Source of the DNA: Streptomyces sp. NBC_01341
Lineage (GTDB): Bacteria > Actinomycetota > Actinomycetes > Streptomycetales > Streptomycetaceae
Length of the DNA: 64,000 bases
Assembly (NCBI RefSeq): GCF_035946055.1
Contig: NZ_CP108364.1
Location: 5,580,001 to 5,644,000, forward strand
Direction: 5' to 3'
The notes beneath the pieces were generated by a model that worked only from the letters and a program-made list of their open reading frames with translations, ran no database searches and had not been told where the DNA came from. Positions within the stretch are counted from its first letter, which is position 1; the number at the start of each line of letters is the position of its first letter. The position numbers and the translations under genes are program-made. Shown here in pieces: positions 1-8,514 of this stretch.

Positions 1-2
1 TC

Positions 3-3000
3 AAGTCCCACGACCAGATCCTCACCGCCCTCGGCGAACGCGTCGGCCTGCTCCCGCAGCGCCGGATCCTCTCCGTCGAAGGCTTCACCCCCGACCAGAT
101 CCGCACCTACCTCGAACGCCTCTACGGCGACGAACGTCTCGCCGGACAGCGCTTCCAGCTCCTGCGCGACATCCCCGACCTGCTCACCCTGTGCCGCAAC
201 CCCCGTCTCCTCTCCTTCGCCGCCGTACTCGGCCAGGACCGGCTGCACGCCGTCGCCGGCGCAGGCCGCGCCCTCAGCCCCGCCCGCCTCTACGAGGACG
301 TCTTCACGTCCTGGATCGGCCACGAGGAACAGCGCGGCCAGGGCGGACCCGGCGCCGCGCCCGGACTCGGCGCCGAAGCCCTCTGGTCCTCCGTCACCGC
401 CCTCGCCCTGCGGCTCTGGGAATCGGGACGCACCGCGCTGCGCCTGGACGAACTCACCGAGACCGTGGCCGGCACGCTCAGCGGCCTCACCGGCCCCTCC
501 CTCACCGCCCCCGAACTCTCCACCGCCGAACGCGCCCAGGCCGTCGGCGCCGGAAGCCTGCTCGTGCGCAGCGACGACGGCGTATTCCAGTTCATCCACG
601 GCTCCGTACTCGAATGGCTGGTCGCCCGCGAGGCCGCCCACCGCCTCGACCGGGGCGACGACGGACTCCTGGCCACCCGCACGCTCAGCCGGCTCGCCGT
701 CGAGTTCCTCTGCGACCTCGCCGACCACGAGCGCTGCGCCCGCTGGGTCCGCGACACCCTCGGCCCCGAAGGGCCACCTTCGGGCGAGACCGCCCGGGCC
801 AACGCCCTGCGGATCGGCGACCGGCTCCGCGTCCCCGCCGGTGCCGACCTGCGCGGGGCACGGCTCGCGGGCGAGGACCTCTCCCACCGCGACTTCTCCG
901 GCGCCGACCTCACCGGCGCGGACCTGACCGACGCCCAGCTCACCGGGACCAGCCTCACCGGCGCGGTCCTCCGGGACGCCGTTCTCGCCGGAGCGCGCCT
1001 CGACCACGCGGACCTCACCGGCGCCGACCTCACCGGCGCCGACCTGACCGGCAGCAGGCTCACCGCCGCCGATCTCCGGGGCGCCGACCTCACCGGCAGC
1101 CGCTGGCACCGTGCCGCACTCATCGCCCCCGTCCTCGACGACGCCGTACGCGCCGCCCCGGAACTCGCGGCCGCGGCCATGGCACCGGGAATGGCCGTCG
1201 AAGCCGGGCACCGCCCCTCCTCCGTGGGCGTCCCCTACGGCTTCGACATGCGCACCAGCCGACTGCCCGAACCCATCGCCTACAGCCCCGACGGAGAACT
1301 CCTCGCCGTCGGCAGCGAGGACGGCGGCGTCCTCATCTGCGGCGCAGGCACCGGCCAGGCCCTGCGCACCCTCCAGGGCCACTCGGGACGCGTGTACGCC
1401 GTGAAGATCGCCGCCGACACCATCGCGACCGGCAGCTCCGACGGCACCGTCCGCCTGTGGGACCCGGTGTCAGGGGCATGTCGTCACCGTCTCGACGTCC
1501 ACCCGGACGGCGTCTGGCCCCTCGTCCTCGACACCACCGGCGGTCTCCTCGCCACCGGTGACAAGGACGGACTGGTCACCGTCTGGTCCGTCGCCACCGG
1601 CGACGCGCTGCACCGGCTCCCCGGCCACACCGCGCCCGTCTACACCGCCGTGTTCGGCCCCGGCGGGCGCACGCTGATCACCGGGGACGCGTCCGGAAGG
1701 GTCCGCCGCTGGGACCTCTCCGACGGCTCCTGCGCCGGCGAACTCACCGGTCACCACGGCTCCGTCTACCGCGCGCGGTTCAGCCCCGACGGCTCCCTCC
1801 TCGCCACCGCCGACCAGGGCGGCGCCGACGGCGGCACCGTCCGCATCTGGGACGCCGTCGGCTTCCGGCTGCTGCACACCTTCACCGGGCACAGCGGACG
1901 CGTCTACGCCCTCGACTTCCACCCCGACGGCACCCTCCTGGCCACCGGCGGCACCGAGGGTCAGGTCCGCCTGTGGGACCCCGTCGTCGGCACACCCGCC
2001 GGCGCCCTGGAACGCGGCACGGGCGCCGTCTACCAGGTCCTCTTCCACCCGACCGGGCAACTCCTCACCTCGTGCGACAGCGACGGCAAGGTCAGGCTGT
2101 GGAGAATCGCCGGCGACGCGCGCCGCGGCCGTACCGTCACCCTCCACGACCGTCAGCCGACCGCCCACCGGGGATCCGCCTGGGCATGCGCCTTCCGCCC
2201 CAGCGACCATCAGCTCCTCACCGTCGGCAACGACGGAGGCGCCCAGATCTGGGACGCCGACACCGGTCAGGGGCGGCGCATCCTGCGCGGCCACGGACGC
2301 CGGGTCACCGGACTGTCCTTCAGCGCCGACGGCGCCCTGCTCGCCGCGGCCGGCAACGACGGGATCGTCCGCCTCTGGGAGACGTCGACGGGACGCCGAA
2401 CCGAGGAGATCACCGGCCGGGGCAACCGGCTCGTCTCCGCGTTCTTCAGCCCGGCCGAGGACGTACTGGCCGCCGCCGGCAACGACGGCGACATCCACCT
2501 GCGGGCCCTCCCCGACGGTGGCCACCTGCGGGACATCGACGCCGAGACCGAGCACATCTGGGCCGGGGCGTTCAGCGCCGACGGCCGGCTGATCGCGACG
2601 GCGAACGACGACGACACCGTACGGCTCTGGTACCGCTCGACCGGTGCCCCCGTCGCCACCCTGACCGAACACCGGGGCCGCGTCCGGTCCATCGCCTTCG
2701 CAGCCGGCTCGAACCCCCTGCTCGCCACCGGCTGCGACGACGGCGCCGTCCGCCTCTGGGACCCCTGGTCGGGGGACCTCCTCGCCGACCTGCGGGCGCA
2801 CAGCGACCGGGTGTACGGGGCGGCCTTCGGCCACGACGGATCCTGGCTCGTCACCGCGGGCTGGGACGGCCTCGCGGTCCTGTGGCGCGACGGCGTCGCC
2901 GCGCACCGGCTCACCGGCCACCGCGGCAGGCTCTGGACCGCCGCCGCGCATCCCACCGCACCACTCGTCGCCACCGCGGGCGACGACCGTGTCGTCGGAC

Positions 3001-3347
3001 TCTGGCACGCGGAGACCGGAACCCGCCTGGCCGGACTCACCGGCCACGCCGGGCGGATCCTCGCCCTCGCCTTCAGCCCGGACGGCGGCACCCTCGCCGC
3101 CGCGGGCGAGGACGGCACCGTACGCCTGTGGAGCCTCCCCGCCGACGGCTCGCAGCCGCATCCGAGGGCGACCCTGATCGGGCTGCCGGGCGGCTGGGCC
3201 ACCCTCACCCCGTCGGGCGGCTACAAGTACGACGGGGACGCCGCGGGGGAGTTCTGGCACGTCGTGGGCATGACCCGCTTCACGCCCGGTGAGCTGGACC
3301 CCCACCTGCCGGAGGTGAGGCGGCTGCCCATCGGCGAACCGCTGTGA
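3..3347 (+). CDS. NACHT/pentapeptide-repeat/WD40 STAND protein, C-terminal part
   Basis: The frame is already open at the left edge, so the start and the NTPase core lie outside the window. The first 260 or so residues look like the helical region behind a NACHT domain (RRILSVEGF, LYEDVFTSW, FIHGSVLEWLVAREA). Residues about 280-370 are pentapeptide repeats of the A(D/N)LTG type. From about 410 to 1055 there are 14-15 WD40 repeats (DGTVRLWD-type endings), enough for two seven-bladed propellers. A short tail (GGWATLTPSGGYKYDGD) resembles the closing domain often seen in NACHT-WD40 proteins. Such STAND proteins act as ligand-sensing switches, some in phage defence or programmed death; the sensor here would be the propellers. 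The effector domain is not visible, so the output is unknown. The next gene converges on it 34 bases away, so any partner must lie upstream. Confidence 0.85.
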   Translation, partial: KSHDQILTALGERVGLLPQRRILSVEGFTPDQIRTYLERLYGDERLAGQRFQLLRDIPDLLTLCRNPRLLSFAAVLGQDRLHAVAGAGRALSPARLYEDVFTSWIGHEEQRGQGGPGAAPGLGAEALWSSVTALALRLWESGRTALRLDELTETVAGTLSGLTGPSLTAPELSTAERAQAVGAGSLLVRSDDGVFQFIHGSVLEWLVAREAAHRLDRGDDGLLATRTLSRLAVEFLCDLADHERCARWVRDTLGPEGPPSGETARANALRIGDRLRVPAGADLRGARLAGEDLSHRDFSGADLTGADLTDAQLTGTSLTGAVLRDAVLAGARLDHADLTGADLTGADLTGSRLTAADLRGADLTGSRWHRAALIAPVLDDAVRAAPELAAAAMAPGMAVEAGHRPSSVGVPYGFDMRTSRLPEPIAYSPDGELLAVGSEDGGVLICGAGTGQALRTLQGHSGRVYAVKIAADTIATGSSDGTVRLWDPVSGACRHRLDVHPDGVWPLVLDTTGGLLATGDKDGLVTVWSVATGDALHRLPGHTAPVYTAVFGPGGRTLITGDASGRVRRWDLSDGSCAGELTGHHGSVYRARFSPDGSLLATADQGGADGGTVRIWDAVGFRLLHTFTGHSGRVYALDFHPDGTLLATGGTEGQVRLWDPVVGTPAGALERGTGAVYQVLFHPTGQLLTSCDSDGKVRLWRIAGDARRGRTVTLHDRQPTAHRGSAWACAFRPSDHQLLTVGNDGGAQIWDADTGQGRRILRGHGRRVTGLSFSADGALLAAAGNDGIVRLWETSTGRRTEEITGRGNRLVSAFFSPAEDVLAAAGNDGDIHLRALPDGGHLRDIDAETEHIWAGAFSADGRLIATANDDDTVRLWYRSTGAPVATLTEHRGRVRSIAFAAGSNPLLATGCDDGAVRLWDPWSGDLLADLRAHSDRVYGAAFGHDGSWLVTAGWDGLAVLWRDGVAAHRLTGHRGRLWTAAAHPTAPLVATAGDDRVVGLWHAETGTRLAGLTGHAGRILALAFSPDGGTLAAAGEDGTVRLWSLPADGSQPHPRATLIGLPGGWATLTPSGGYKYDGDAAGEFWHVVGMTRFTPGELDPHLPEVRRLPIGEPL

Positions 3348-3381
3348 CGACACCGCCCCGGCCGGACCGGTCGCGGTCGGG

Positions 3382-4305
3382 TCAGACCGCTCCGGTCAGC
3401 GCCGCCGTCCGCACGGCCACCACCACCGCCAGCAGCGCCACCAGGGCCACTCCGCCCGCCAGTTGCACCCCGGAGGTCCGCAGCCTCGCCGGCGCGTAGG
3501 CGAGCCCGTACGTCACGAGGCCACCGGTCAGCAGCCCGCCGAGGTGCCCCTCCCACGAGGTGAACAGCGCCGACACCACCATCCAGATCAGGAACCCCGT
3601 CATGAACTGGTTGACCGGCCGCATGTCCCGTCCCAGGCGCCGGCTGATGACGTAGAACGACGCCGCGAGGCCGAAGACCGCCCCGGAGGCGCCGACAGCC
3701 GCGGTGTCCGGCGAGATCAGGTACACCAGCACCGAACCGCCCAGCGCGGACAGCAGGTACAGCGCCAGATACCGGGCGCGGCCGAGCTGGCCCTCCACGA
3801 CCCGGCCGATGTTCCACAGGGCCAGCATGTTGAAGACGAGGTGCATCACCCCGAACGAGGCGTCCGGGGGCAGGTGCAGGAACGCACCCGTCAGGAGCCG
3901 GTACCACTCCCCGCCGGCCACGCCCGTCAGCTCGAACCCCAGTGGGGTGCCCGTGGTCCCGCCCCTGTAGTAGTACTGCCCGCCGTCCGGACCGACCAGC
4001 ACCGCGCCGAGCATGCCGAACCGCTCGACCGTCACCGGCCGGACCACCTCGACGACGTACGCGAGGACGTTCAGCACGATCAGGACGTACGTGACGACCG
4101 GCGCCGCCGCCGACGGCACCTCGCTGCCGAACAGCGACCGCGCCCGGCGCACCGAGCGCTGCCCCTCCTTCACGCACTCCACGCAGTGGTGGCCGACTGC
4201 CGCCTCACGCATGCAGTCCGGGCAGATGTAGCGGTCGCAGCGCGTGCAGCGCACATACGTCTCGAACGACGGGTGGCGGTAACACGCGGTGGCGGCGGCC
4301 TCCAT
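3382..4305 (-). CDS. rhomboid family intramembrane serine protease with N-terminal zinc finger
   Basis: About 307 residues. The N-terminus carries a small Cys/His zinc-binding module (C8, H11, CTRC at 20-23, CPDC at 28-31, HHCVEC near 40), common in actinobacterial rhomboids. It is followed by about seven hydrophobic segments. The catalytic serine sits in GASGAVFG near residue 207 and the catalytic histidine in GHLGG near 254; HLVFNM near 155 gives the conserved His and Asn of the oxyanion region. It is a membrane-embedded protease that cuts transmembrane segments of unknown substrates. I prefer the ATG at 4305, which has AAGGAG six bases upstream, over the GTG at 4320 that overlaps that ribosome-binding site. 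It converges with the WD40 gene. Confidence 0.9.
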   Translation of the reverse strand: MEAAATACYRHPSFETYVRCTRCDRYICPDCMREAAVGHHCVECVKEGQRSVRRARSLFGSEVPSAAAPVVTYVLIVLNVLAYVVEVVRPVTVERFGMLGAVLVGPDGGQYYYRGGTTGTPLGFELTGVAGGEWYRLLTGAFLHLPPDASFGVMHLVFNMLALWNIGRVVEGQLGRARYLALYLLSALGGSVLVYLISPDTAAVGASGAVFGLAASFYVISRRLGRDMRPVNQFMTGFLIWMVVSALFTSWEGHLGGLLTGGLVTYGLAYAPARLRTSGVQLAGGVALVALLAVVVAVRTAALTGAV

Positions 4306-4471
4306 GGCCGGCTCCTTCACTCGTGGACGGGCAGGAGGGGCCGCTGGTGGCGGCGGCGCTCAAGATAGCGAACGCCGTTGACGAGCAGCGCACTCGGGTG
4401 GCGGGACGGCCTATACGCTCGTAACCCCCTTTGCCACAAGGGCGGTGACCACACCAGGATCGGAGACCGCC

Positions 4472-5215
4472 ATGACCGGCACACCCCCCGCCGCAGGCCC
4501 GGCCATCAGTCTGAGCAAGGTGCGGGAACAGGCACCGGCGATCGCCGCACTCTACGAGAACGCCCATGTGTCGCTGGAGAAGCACGGACTGAGCGGCGAA
4601 CGCGCCGCCGTCCACCTGGTGCTCGACTACTCCGGGTCCATGCGGGAGTACTACCGGGACGGCAGCGTCCAGGCCCTGGCCGACCGGGTCCTCGGGCTCT
4701 CCGCCCACCTCGACGACGACGGACGGGTGCCCGTCGTGTTCTTCTCCACGGACATCGACGCCGTCACCGACATCGCCCTCGACAACCACCACGGCCGCAT
4801 CGACGCGATCGTGGCCGGCCTCGGACACATGGGGAAGACCAGTTACCACCTGGCCATGGACGCCGTCATCGACCACTACCTCGACAGCGGCTCGACCGCA
4901 CCCGCCCTCGTCGTCTTCCAGACCGACGGCGGCCCGGTCAGCAAGCACGCCGCGGAGCGCTACCTCTGCAAGGCGGCGAAACTTCCGCTGTTCTGGCAGT
5001 TCATAGGCTTCGGCAACAAGCGGAGCTCACAGTTCGACTTCCTGCGCAGACTCGACGAGCTCGCCGTGCCGGCCAAGCGCCCGATCGACAACGCGGGCTT
5101 CTTCCATGCCGGTCCCGACCCCAGGGCCGTCCCGGACTCCGAACTGTACGACCGGCTCGTCTCCGAATTCCCCCAGTGGCTCGTGGAGGCACGCACCCAG
5201 GGGCTCGTCAGGTAG
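4472..5215 (+). CDS. VWA domain protein (TerF/TerY-like)
   Basis: About 247 residues forming essentially one von Willebrand A domain. The metal-dependent adhesion site is intact: DYSGS near residue 52, a Thr in GKTSYH, and an Asp in FQTDGG. Standalone VWA proteins of this length with TerF-like features are common in Streptomyces and are often annotated as tellurium-resistance-related, although no ter genes are visible here. No signal peptide or membrane segment is seen, so it is probably cytoplasmic. The ATG at 4472 has GGAG six bases upstream and is preferred over the GTG at 4445. It diverges from the rhomboid gene. The specific partner is unknown. Confidence 0.8.
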   Translation: MTGTPPAAGPAISLSKVREQAPAIAALYENAHVSLEKHGLSGERAAVHLVLDYSGSMREYYRDGSVQALADRVLGLSAHLDDDGRVPVVFFSTDIDAVTDIALDNHHGRIDAIVAGLGHMGKTSYHLAMDAVIDHYLDSGSTAPALVVFQTDGGPVSKHAAERYLCKAAKLPLFWQFIGFGNKRSSQFDFLRRLDELAVPAKRPIDNAGFFHAGPDPRAVPDSELYDRLVSEFPQWLVEARTQGLVR

Positions 5216-5343
5216 GAGAGGGGGCGCGTCACGCCTCCAGGCGGCCCGCGTCACACGCCTGGCCGGTCCGCCGTACGGGCGCGGCGGCCGATCCGGTGAC
5301 GCGCGTAAAAAACCGACAGAGGGTGTCGTGATTACAGGATTCG

Positions 5344-5862
5344 ATGGGTCTCATGACACCGAGCACCCCGAGTACCTGGCAGGACTTCCGCGCGGCGCAA
5401 CCCGCCTTCGCCGACACCGTGCAGAAACGGTTCCAGCAGTACAAGCACCACGTCCTGTCCACCCTGCGCAAGGACGGCTCACCCCGGGTCACCGGCCTGG
5501 AGGTGGAGTTCCGGATGGACACCCTGTGGTTCGGCATGATGCCGAACTCCCGCAAGGCGCTCGACCTGCGGCGTGACCCCCGCTTCGCCATCCAGGCCAA
5601 CCCGGGCCCCGACGCCGAGATGGCCGACGGGGACGTCCGCGTCTCAGGCCGCGCCGTGGAGGTCACCGACCCCGCCGTCCTGGCCCGCTTCGTCGAGGAG
5701 GTCACGCCGCCGGAACCCTTCCTCCTCTTCCGCGTCGAACCCACCGAAGTCGTCCGCACCGGGCTCGACGGCGACGACATCGTCGTACAGGTCTGGCGCC
5801 CCGGACACCCGCTGCGCACCCTGCGCAGAGGCGCCGACGCGAGCCCGGTCCGCGAGGTGTGA
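5344..5862 (+). CDS. pyridoxamine 5'-phosphate oxidase-like flavin-binding protein
   Basis: About 172 residues with the split-barrel flavin-binding fold: KHHVLSTLRKDGSPRVT early in the protein, then LWFGMMPNSRKALDLRRDPR and VRVSGRAVEV. These are hallmarks of PNPOx-like proteins that bind FMN, F420 or heme. The length matches the single-domain members. True PdxH features are absent, so a role in vitamin B6 synthesis is unlikely; an F420- or FMN-dependent reductase is more plausible. An AGGA four bases before the ATG at 5344 supports this start; an ATG at 5353 is the alternative. Appears monocistronic. Confidence 0.82.
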   Translation: MGLMTPSTPSTWQDFRAAQPAFADTVQKRFQQYKHHVLSTLRKDGSPRVTGLEVEFRMDTLWFGMMPNSRKALDLRRDPRFAIQANPGPDAEMADGDVRVSGRAVEVTDPAVLARFVEEVTPPEPFLLFRVEPTEVVRTGLDGDDIVVQVWRPGHPLRTLRRGADASPVREV

Positions 5863-6384
5863 CCCCCTGACCCCCTCCGCACGGCGCCCGGCCCCGAGCG
5901 GCCGGTCCGGCAAGGGGGAGCGCCCGTCACGAGGCCCGCATCCGGTCGGCGCACACCCCGGGGGCCGCCTCCGGACCGCGGCCGCCGGCCTCCCCGTCAC
6001 CCGGGCGGCGCAAGGCCCCCGGAAATCCACCGCCCCCGGAGAGCGCTCCGGCCACGCCGCCCGTACGGCTTTCAGGTGAACCGGCCTCCGCGCTTCGCAG
6101 CCCCGGGCCGCACCCAAGGGACTCCGGCCCGGGCGGCACCGGCCCACGGCCCTGGTCTGCGGGACTCGCGCCACGCCGGTACGGAGGGCCCTGCCGTCCG
6201 GCGACGGATCGTGCTACGGTTGCCCAGTTGCAGTTTTGGTACCCATGAACTTTATGTGCGCCTGACGGGAACCCTCCTCAGGCGCTTTATTGTTTTCCGG
6301 CTTTCTCCGGATGGGGCTCAATGCGGCGACTTGGAATTCGTAAAGTGCGGATTCTCGGCACTGCACCTCTTTTAGGAGAATGAC
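5863..6384 (+). other. 522-base intergenic region with cold-shock leader at its right end
   Basis: No convincing gene. The left two thirds is GC-rich and unstructured to the eye. From about 6225 onward the sequence becomes unusually A/T-rich for this genome and contains inverted repeats and T-runs leading into the cold-shock gene, consistent with its long 5' untranslated region. A 99-codon frame here (6076-6375) has poor codon quality and is not called. Confidence 0.6.
6258..6311 (+). promoter_or_regulatory. structured 5' leader of cold-shock gene (terminator-like hairpin)
   Basis: An 8-bp inverted repeat, GCGCCTGA (6258-6265) with TCAGGCGC (6278-6285), is followed at once by the T-rich run TTTATTGTTTT. 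Next comes a 5-bp stem TCCGG/CCGGA (6296-6300 and 6307-6311) with the six-base loop CTTTCT. Together this resembles an intrinsic terminator inside the leader, about 100 bases before the start codon. Long structured leaders that change fold with temperature are known for E. coli cspA; whether this one does the same is inference. Confidence 0.45.
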
Positions 6385-6588
6385 ATGGCTACTGGAACCG
6401 TGAAGTGGTTCAACTCGGAAAAGGGCTTCGGCTTCATCGAGCAGGACGGCGGCGGCGCCGACGTCTTCGCCCACTACTCCAACATCGCCACCTCGGGCTT
6501 CCGTGAGCTCCAGGAGGGCCAGAAGGTCTCCTTCGACGTCACGCAGGGCCAGAAGGGCCCGCAGGCGGAGAACATCGTCCCGGCCTAA
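6385..6588 (+). CDS. CspA-family cold-shock protein
   Basis: A complete 67-residue cold-shock domain. RNP1 (KGFGFI) and RNP2 (VFAHY) are present, and the N-terminus MATGTVKWFNSEKGFGFI is canonical. It binds single-stranded RNA and DNA as an RNA chaperone. The ribosome-binding site AGGAGA lies just upstream of the ATG. A strong 14-bp terminator follows (6612-6644), so it is probably transcribed alone from its own structured leader. A DEAD-box helicase follows downstream, another RNA-remodelling function often linked to cold adaptation. Streptomyces carry many paralogues, so no specific symbol is given. Confidence 0.97.
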   Translation: MATGTVKWFNSEKGFGFIEQDGGGADVFAHYSNIATSGFRELQEGQKVSFDVTQGQKGPQAENIVPA

Positions 6589-6611
6589 TTGCCGCGACGC
6601 GTACCTCGCAG

Positions 6612-6647
6612 CCGGGGCCCGCACCGTGAAGGTGCGGGCCCCGGTTT
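6612..6647 (+). terminator. intrinsic terminator after cold-shock gene
   Basis: Perfect 14-bp stem: CCGGGGCCCGCACC (6612-6625), loop GTGAA, GGTGCGGGCCCCGG (6631-6644), then TTT. It lies 23 bases after the cold-shock stop codon. Confidence 0.85.
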
Positions 6648-6785
6648 GTGCTGTTCCCGACTCGTCCTGTCCCGTCGGCTCCGCCACGGGACACCTGCTC
6701 TGTGCATGCATCCTGGGGCGCACAGACCGAGCAGTTCGCAGGAGTCGGCAGTAATCCCAGGAATCCCCCAGGAGGGCAATTCCGT

Positions 6786-8477
6786 ATGACCCGCTCCGAA
6801 CGCCAGGACCGACCGACCCGCAACCGCCCGATAAAGGGACGCGGCGCGGACCGGCCGCAGGCGAACACCCGCGGCGCCGGCAGGGCTCCCGCGCGCCGCA
6901 AGCCCGCACCGTCCCAGGGTGGCGAGTTCGCCCTGCCGCAGACGCTCACCCCGGCGCTGCCCGCCGTCGAGTCGTTCGACGCGCTGGACATGCCTGCCGC
7001 ACTGCTCAAGACCCTCGCGGCCCAGGGCGTGACCGACCCGTTCCCCATCCAGGGCGCCACCCTGCCGAACTCGTTGGCCGGCCGGGACATCCTCGGCCGG
7101 GGCCGCACCGGCTCCGGCAAGACCCTGGCCTTCGGGCTGGCCCTGCTCGCCCGCACGGCGGGACGCCGCTCCGAGCCGCACGCCCCGCTGGCGCTCGTGC
7201 TCGTCCCCACCCGTGAGCTCGCCCAGCAGGTCACCGACGCGCTCACCCCGTACGCCACCGCCGTGAACCTGCGCGTCGCCACCGTCGTCGGCGGCATGTC
7301 GATCAGCCGCCAGTCCGGTGCGCTGCGCCGCGGCGCTGAGGTGCTCGTCGCCACCCCCGGCCGGCTGAAGGACCTCATCGAGCGCGGCGACTGCCGGCTC
7401 GACGCGGTCTCCATCACCGTGCTCGACGAGGCGGACCAGATGGCCGACATGGGCTTCATGCCCCAGGTCGTCGCCCTCCTCAAGCAGGTCGAGCCGGACG
7501 GCCAGCGGATGCTGTTCTCCGCGACCCTCGACAAGAACATCGACCGGCTGGTCAAGATGTTCCTCACCGACCCGGTCGTACACTCCGTCGACCCGTCCGC
7601 CGGTGCCGTCACCACCATGGAGCACCACGTGCTGCACGTGGCGGACGAGACCGACAAGAAGGCCGTCGCCACCCGGATCGCCGCCCGTGACGGCCGGGTG
7701 ATCATGTTCGTGGACACCAAACGCGGTGCCGACCGCTTCGCCAAGCGACTCCTCGCCAGCGGCGTGCGTGCGGCGGCCCTGCACGGCGGCCGCTCCCAGC
7801 CGCAGCGCAACCGCACCCTGGACCAGTTCAAGAACGGCGAGGTCACGGCGCTCGTCGCGACGAACGTCGCGGCCCGCGGCATCCACATCGACGACCTCGA
7901 CCTGGTCGTCAACGTGGACCCGCCGACCGACCACAAGGACTACCTCCACCGCGGCGGCCGCACGGCGCGCGCCGGGGAGTCCGGCAGCGTCGTCACGCTC
8001 GTACTGCCCGAGGAGAAGCGCGACATGACCCGGCTGATGTCGGACGCGGGTATCGCGCCGCAGACGACCCGGATCAAGTCCAGCGACGAGGAGCTCAGCC
8101 GCATCACGGGCGCGCGTGAGCCCTCCGGTGTGGCCGTCGTCATCGAGGTGCCGCAGCCGACGCAGCCCAAGCCGCGTACACGCGGGGGCCAGGGCTCCGG
8201 TGCCGCCGGCGCCGGCGGCGGGTCCTTCCGCTCGGGCAGCCGTGGCCGGGGCCGTCGTGGCGGCACGGGCACGGGTTCGGCCCCGGGTGCCGCGCAGGGC
8301 GGCGGTGCTGCCCGTGGCGGCGCCGGAGCCCGCGGTGGTGCCGGTGCGGCTCGTGGTGGTGCCGGGTCCGCCGGTGGTTCCGCCCGGGGTCGCCGGCACC
8401 GGCTGGCACGGCCGGAACCGGGCGCGGCAGCGTGCCCGGGCGTGGCCGCCGGGCCGCATGACCCGATGACGCGGTGA
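6786..8477 (+). CDS. DEAD/DEAH-box RNA helicase
   Basis: About 563 residues. Helicase motifs in order: GRTGSGKT (Walker A), PTRELA, TPGR, LDEADQMADMGF (DEAD), SAT, then in the second RecA domain FVDTKRGAD, ARGIHIDDLDLVVN and HRGGRTARAG. The N-terminus is basic. The last 120 residues are Gly/Arg/Ala-rich low-complexity sequence, typical of RNA-binding tails of actinobacterial DeaD/RhlE-like helicases. It unwinds structured RNA in ribosome assembly or mRNA turnover. The ATG at 6786 has GGAGGG nine bases upstream and is chosen over in-frame upstream starts that would run through the preceding terminator. The proximity to a cold-shock gene suggests a cold-response role, which is inference. Confidence 0.93.
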   Translation: MTRSERQDRPTRNRPIKGRGADRPQANTRGAGRAPARRKPAPSQGGEFALPQTLTPALPAVESFDALDMPAALLKTLAAQGVTDPFPIQGATLPNSLAGRDILGRGRTGSGKTLAFGLALLARTAGRRSEPHAPLALVLVPTRELAQQVTDALTPYATAVNLRVATVVGGMSISRQSGALRRGAEVLVATPGRLKDLIERGDCRLDAVSITVLDEADQMADMGFMPQVVALLKQVEPDGQRMLFSATLDKNIDRLVKMFLTDPVVHSVDPSAGAVTTMEHHVLHVADETDKKAVATRIAARDGRVIMFVDTKRGADRFAKRLLASGVRAAALHGGRSQPQRNRTLDQFKNGEVTALVATNVAARGIHIDDLDLVVNVDPPTDHKDYLHRGGRTARAGESGSVVTLVLPEEKRDMTRLMSDAGIAPQTTRIKSSDEELSRITGAREPSGVAVVIEVPQPTQPKPRTRGGQGSGAAGAGGGSFRSGSRGRGRRGGTGTGSAPGAAQGGGAARGGAGARGGAGAARGGAGSAGGSARGRRHRLARPEPGAAACPGVAAGPHDPMTR

Positions 8478-8500
8478 CCGGCCCGCGCCGGTCACCGCGT
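8469..8500. terminator. bidirectional terminator between helicase and ankyrin gene
   Basis: Perfect 13-bp inverted repeat ACGCGGTGACCGG (8469-8481) and CCGGTCACCGCGT (8488-8500) with loop CCCGCG. It overlaps the helicase stop codon and lies between two convergent genes. Confidence 0.75.
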
Positions 8501-8514
8501 CCCGCGGGGCGGCC

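Noticed and set aside
840..3170. CRISPR-like array suggested by regular repeats
   Set aside because: The periodic DNA encodes pentapeptide and WD40 repeats in one open frame; there are no identical repeats with unique spacers.
6076..6375. 99-codon frame upstream of the cold-shock gene
   Set aside because: Codon quality drops within the frame, which overlaps the structured leader.
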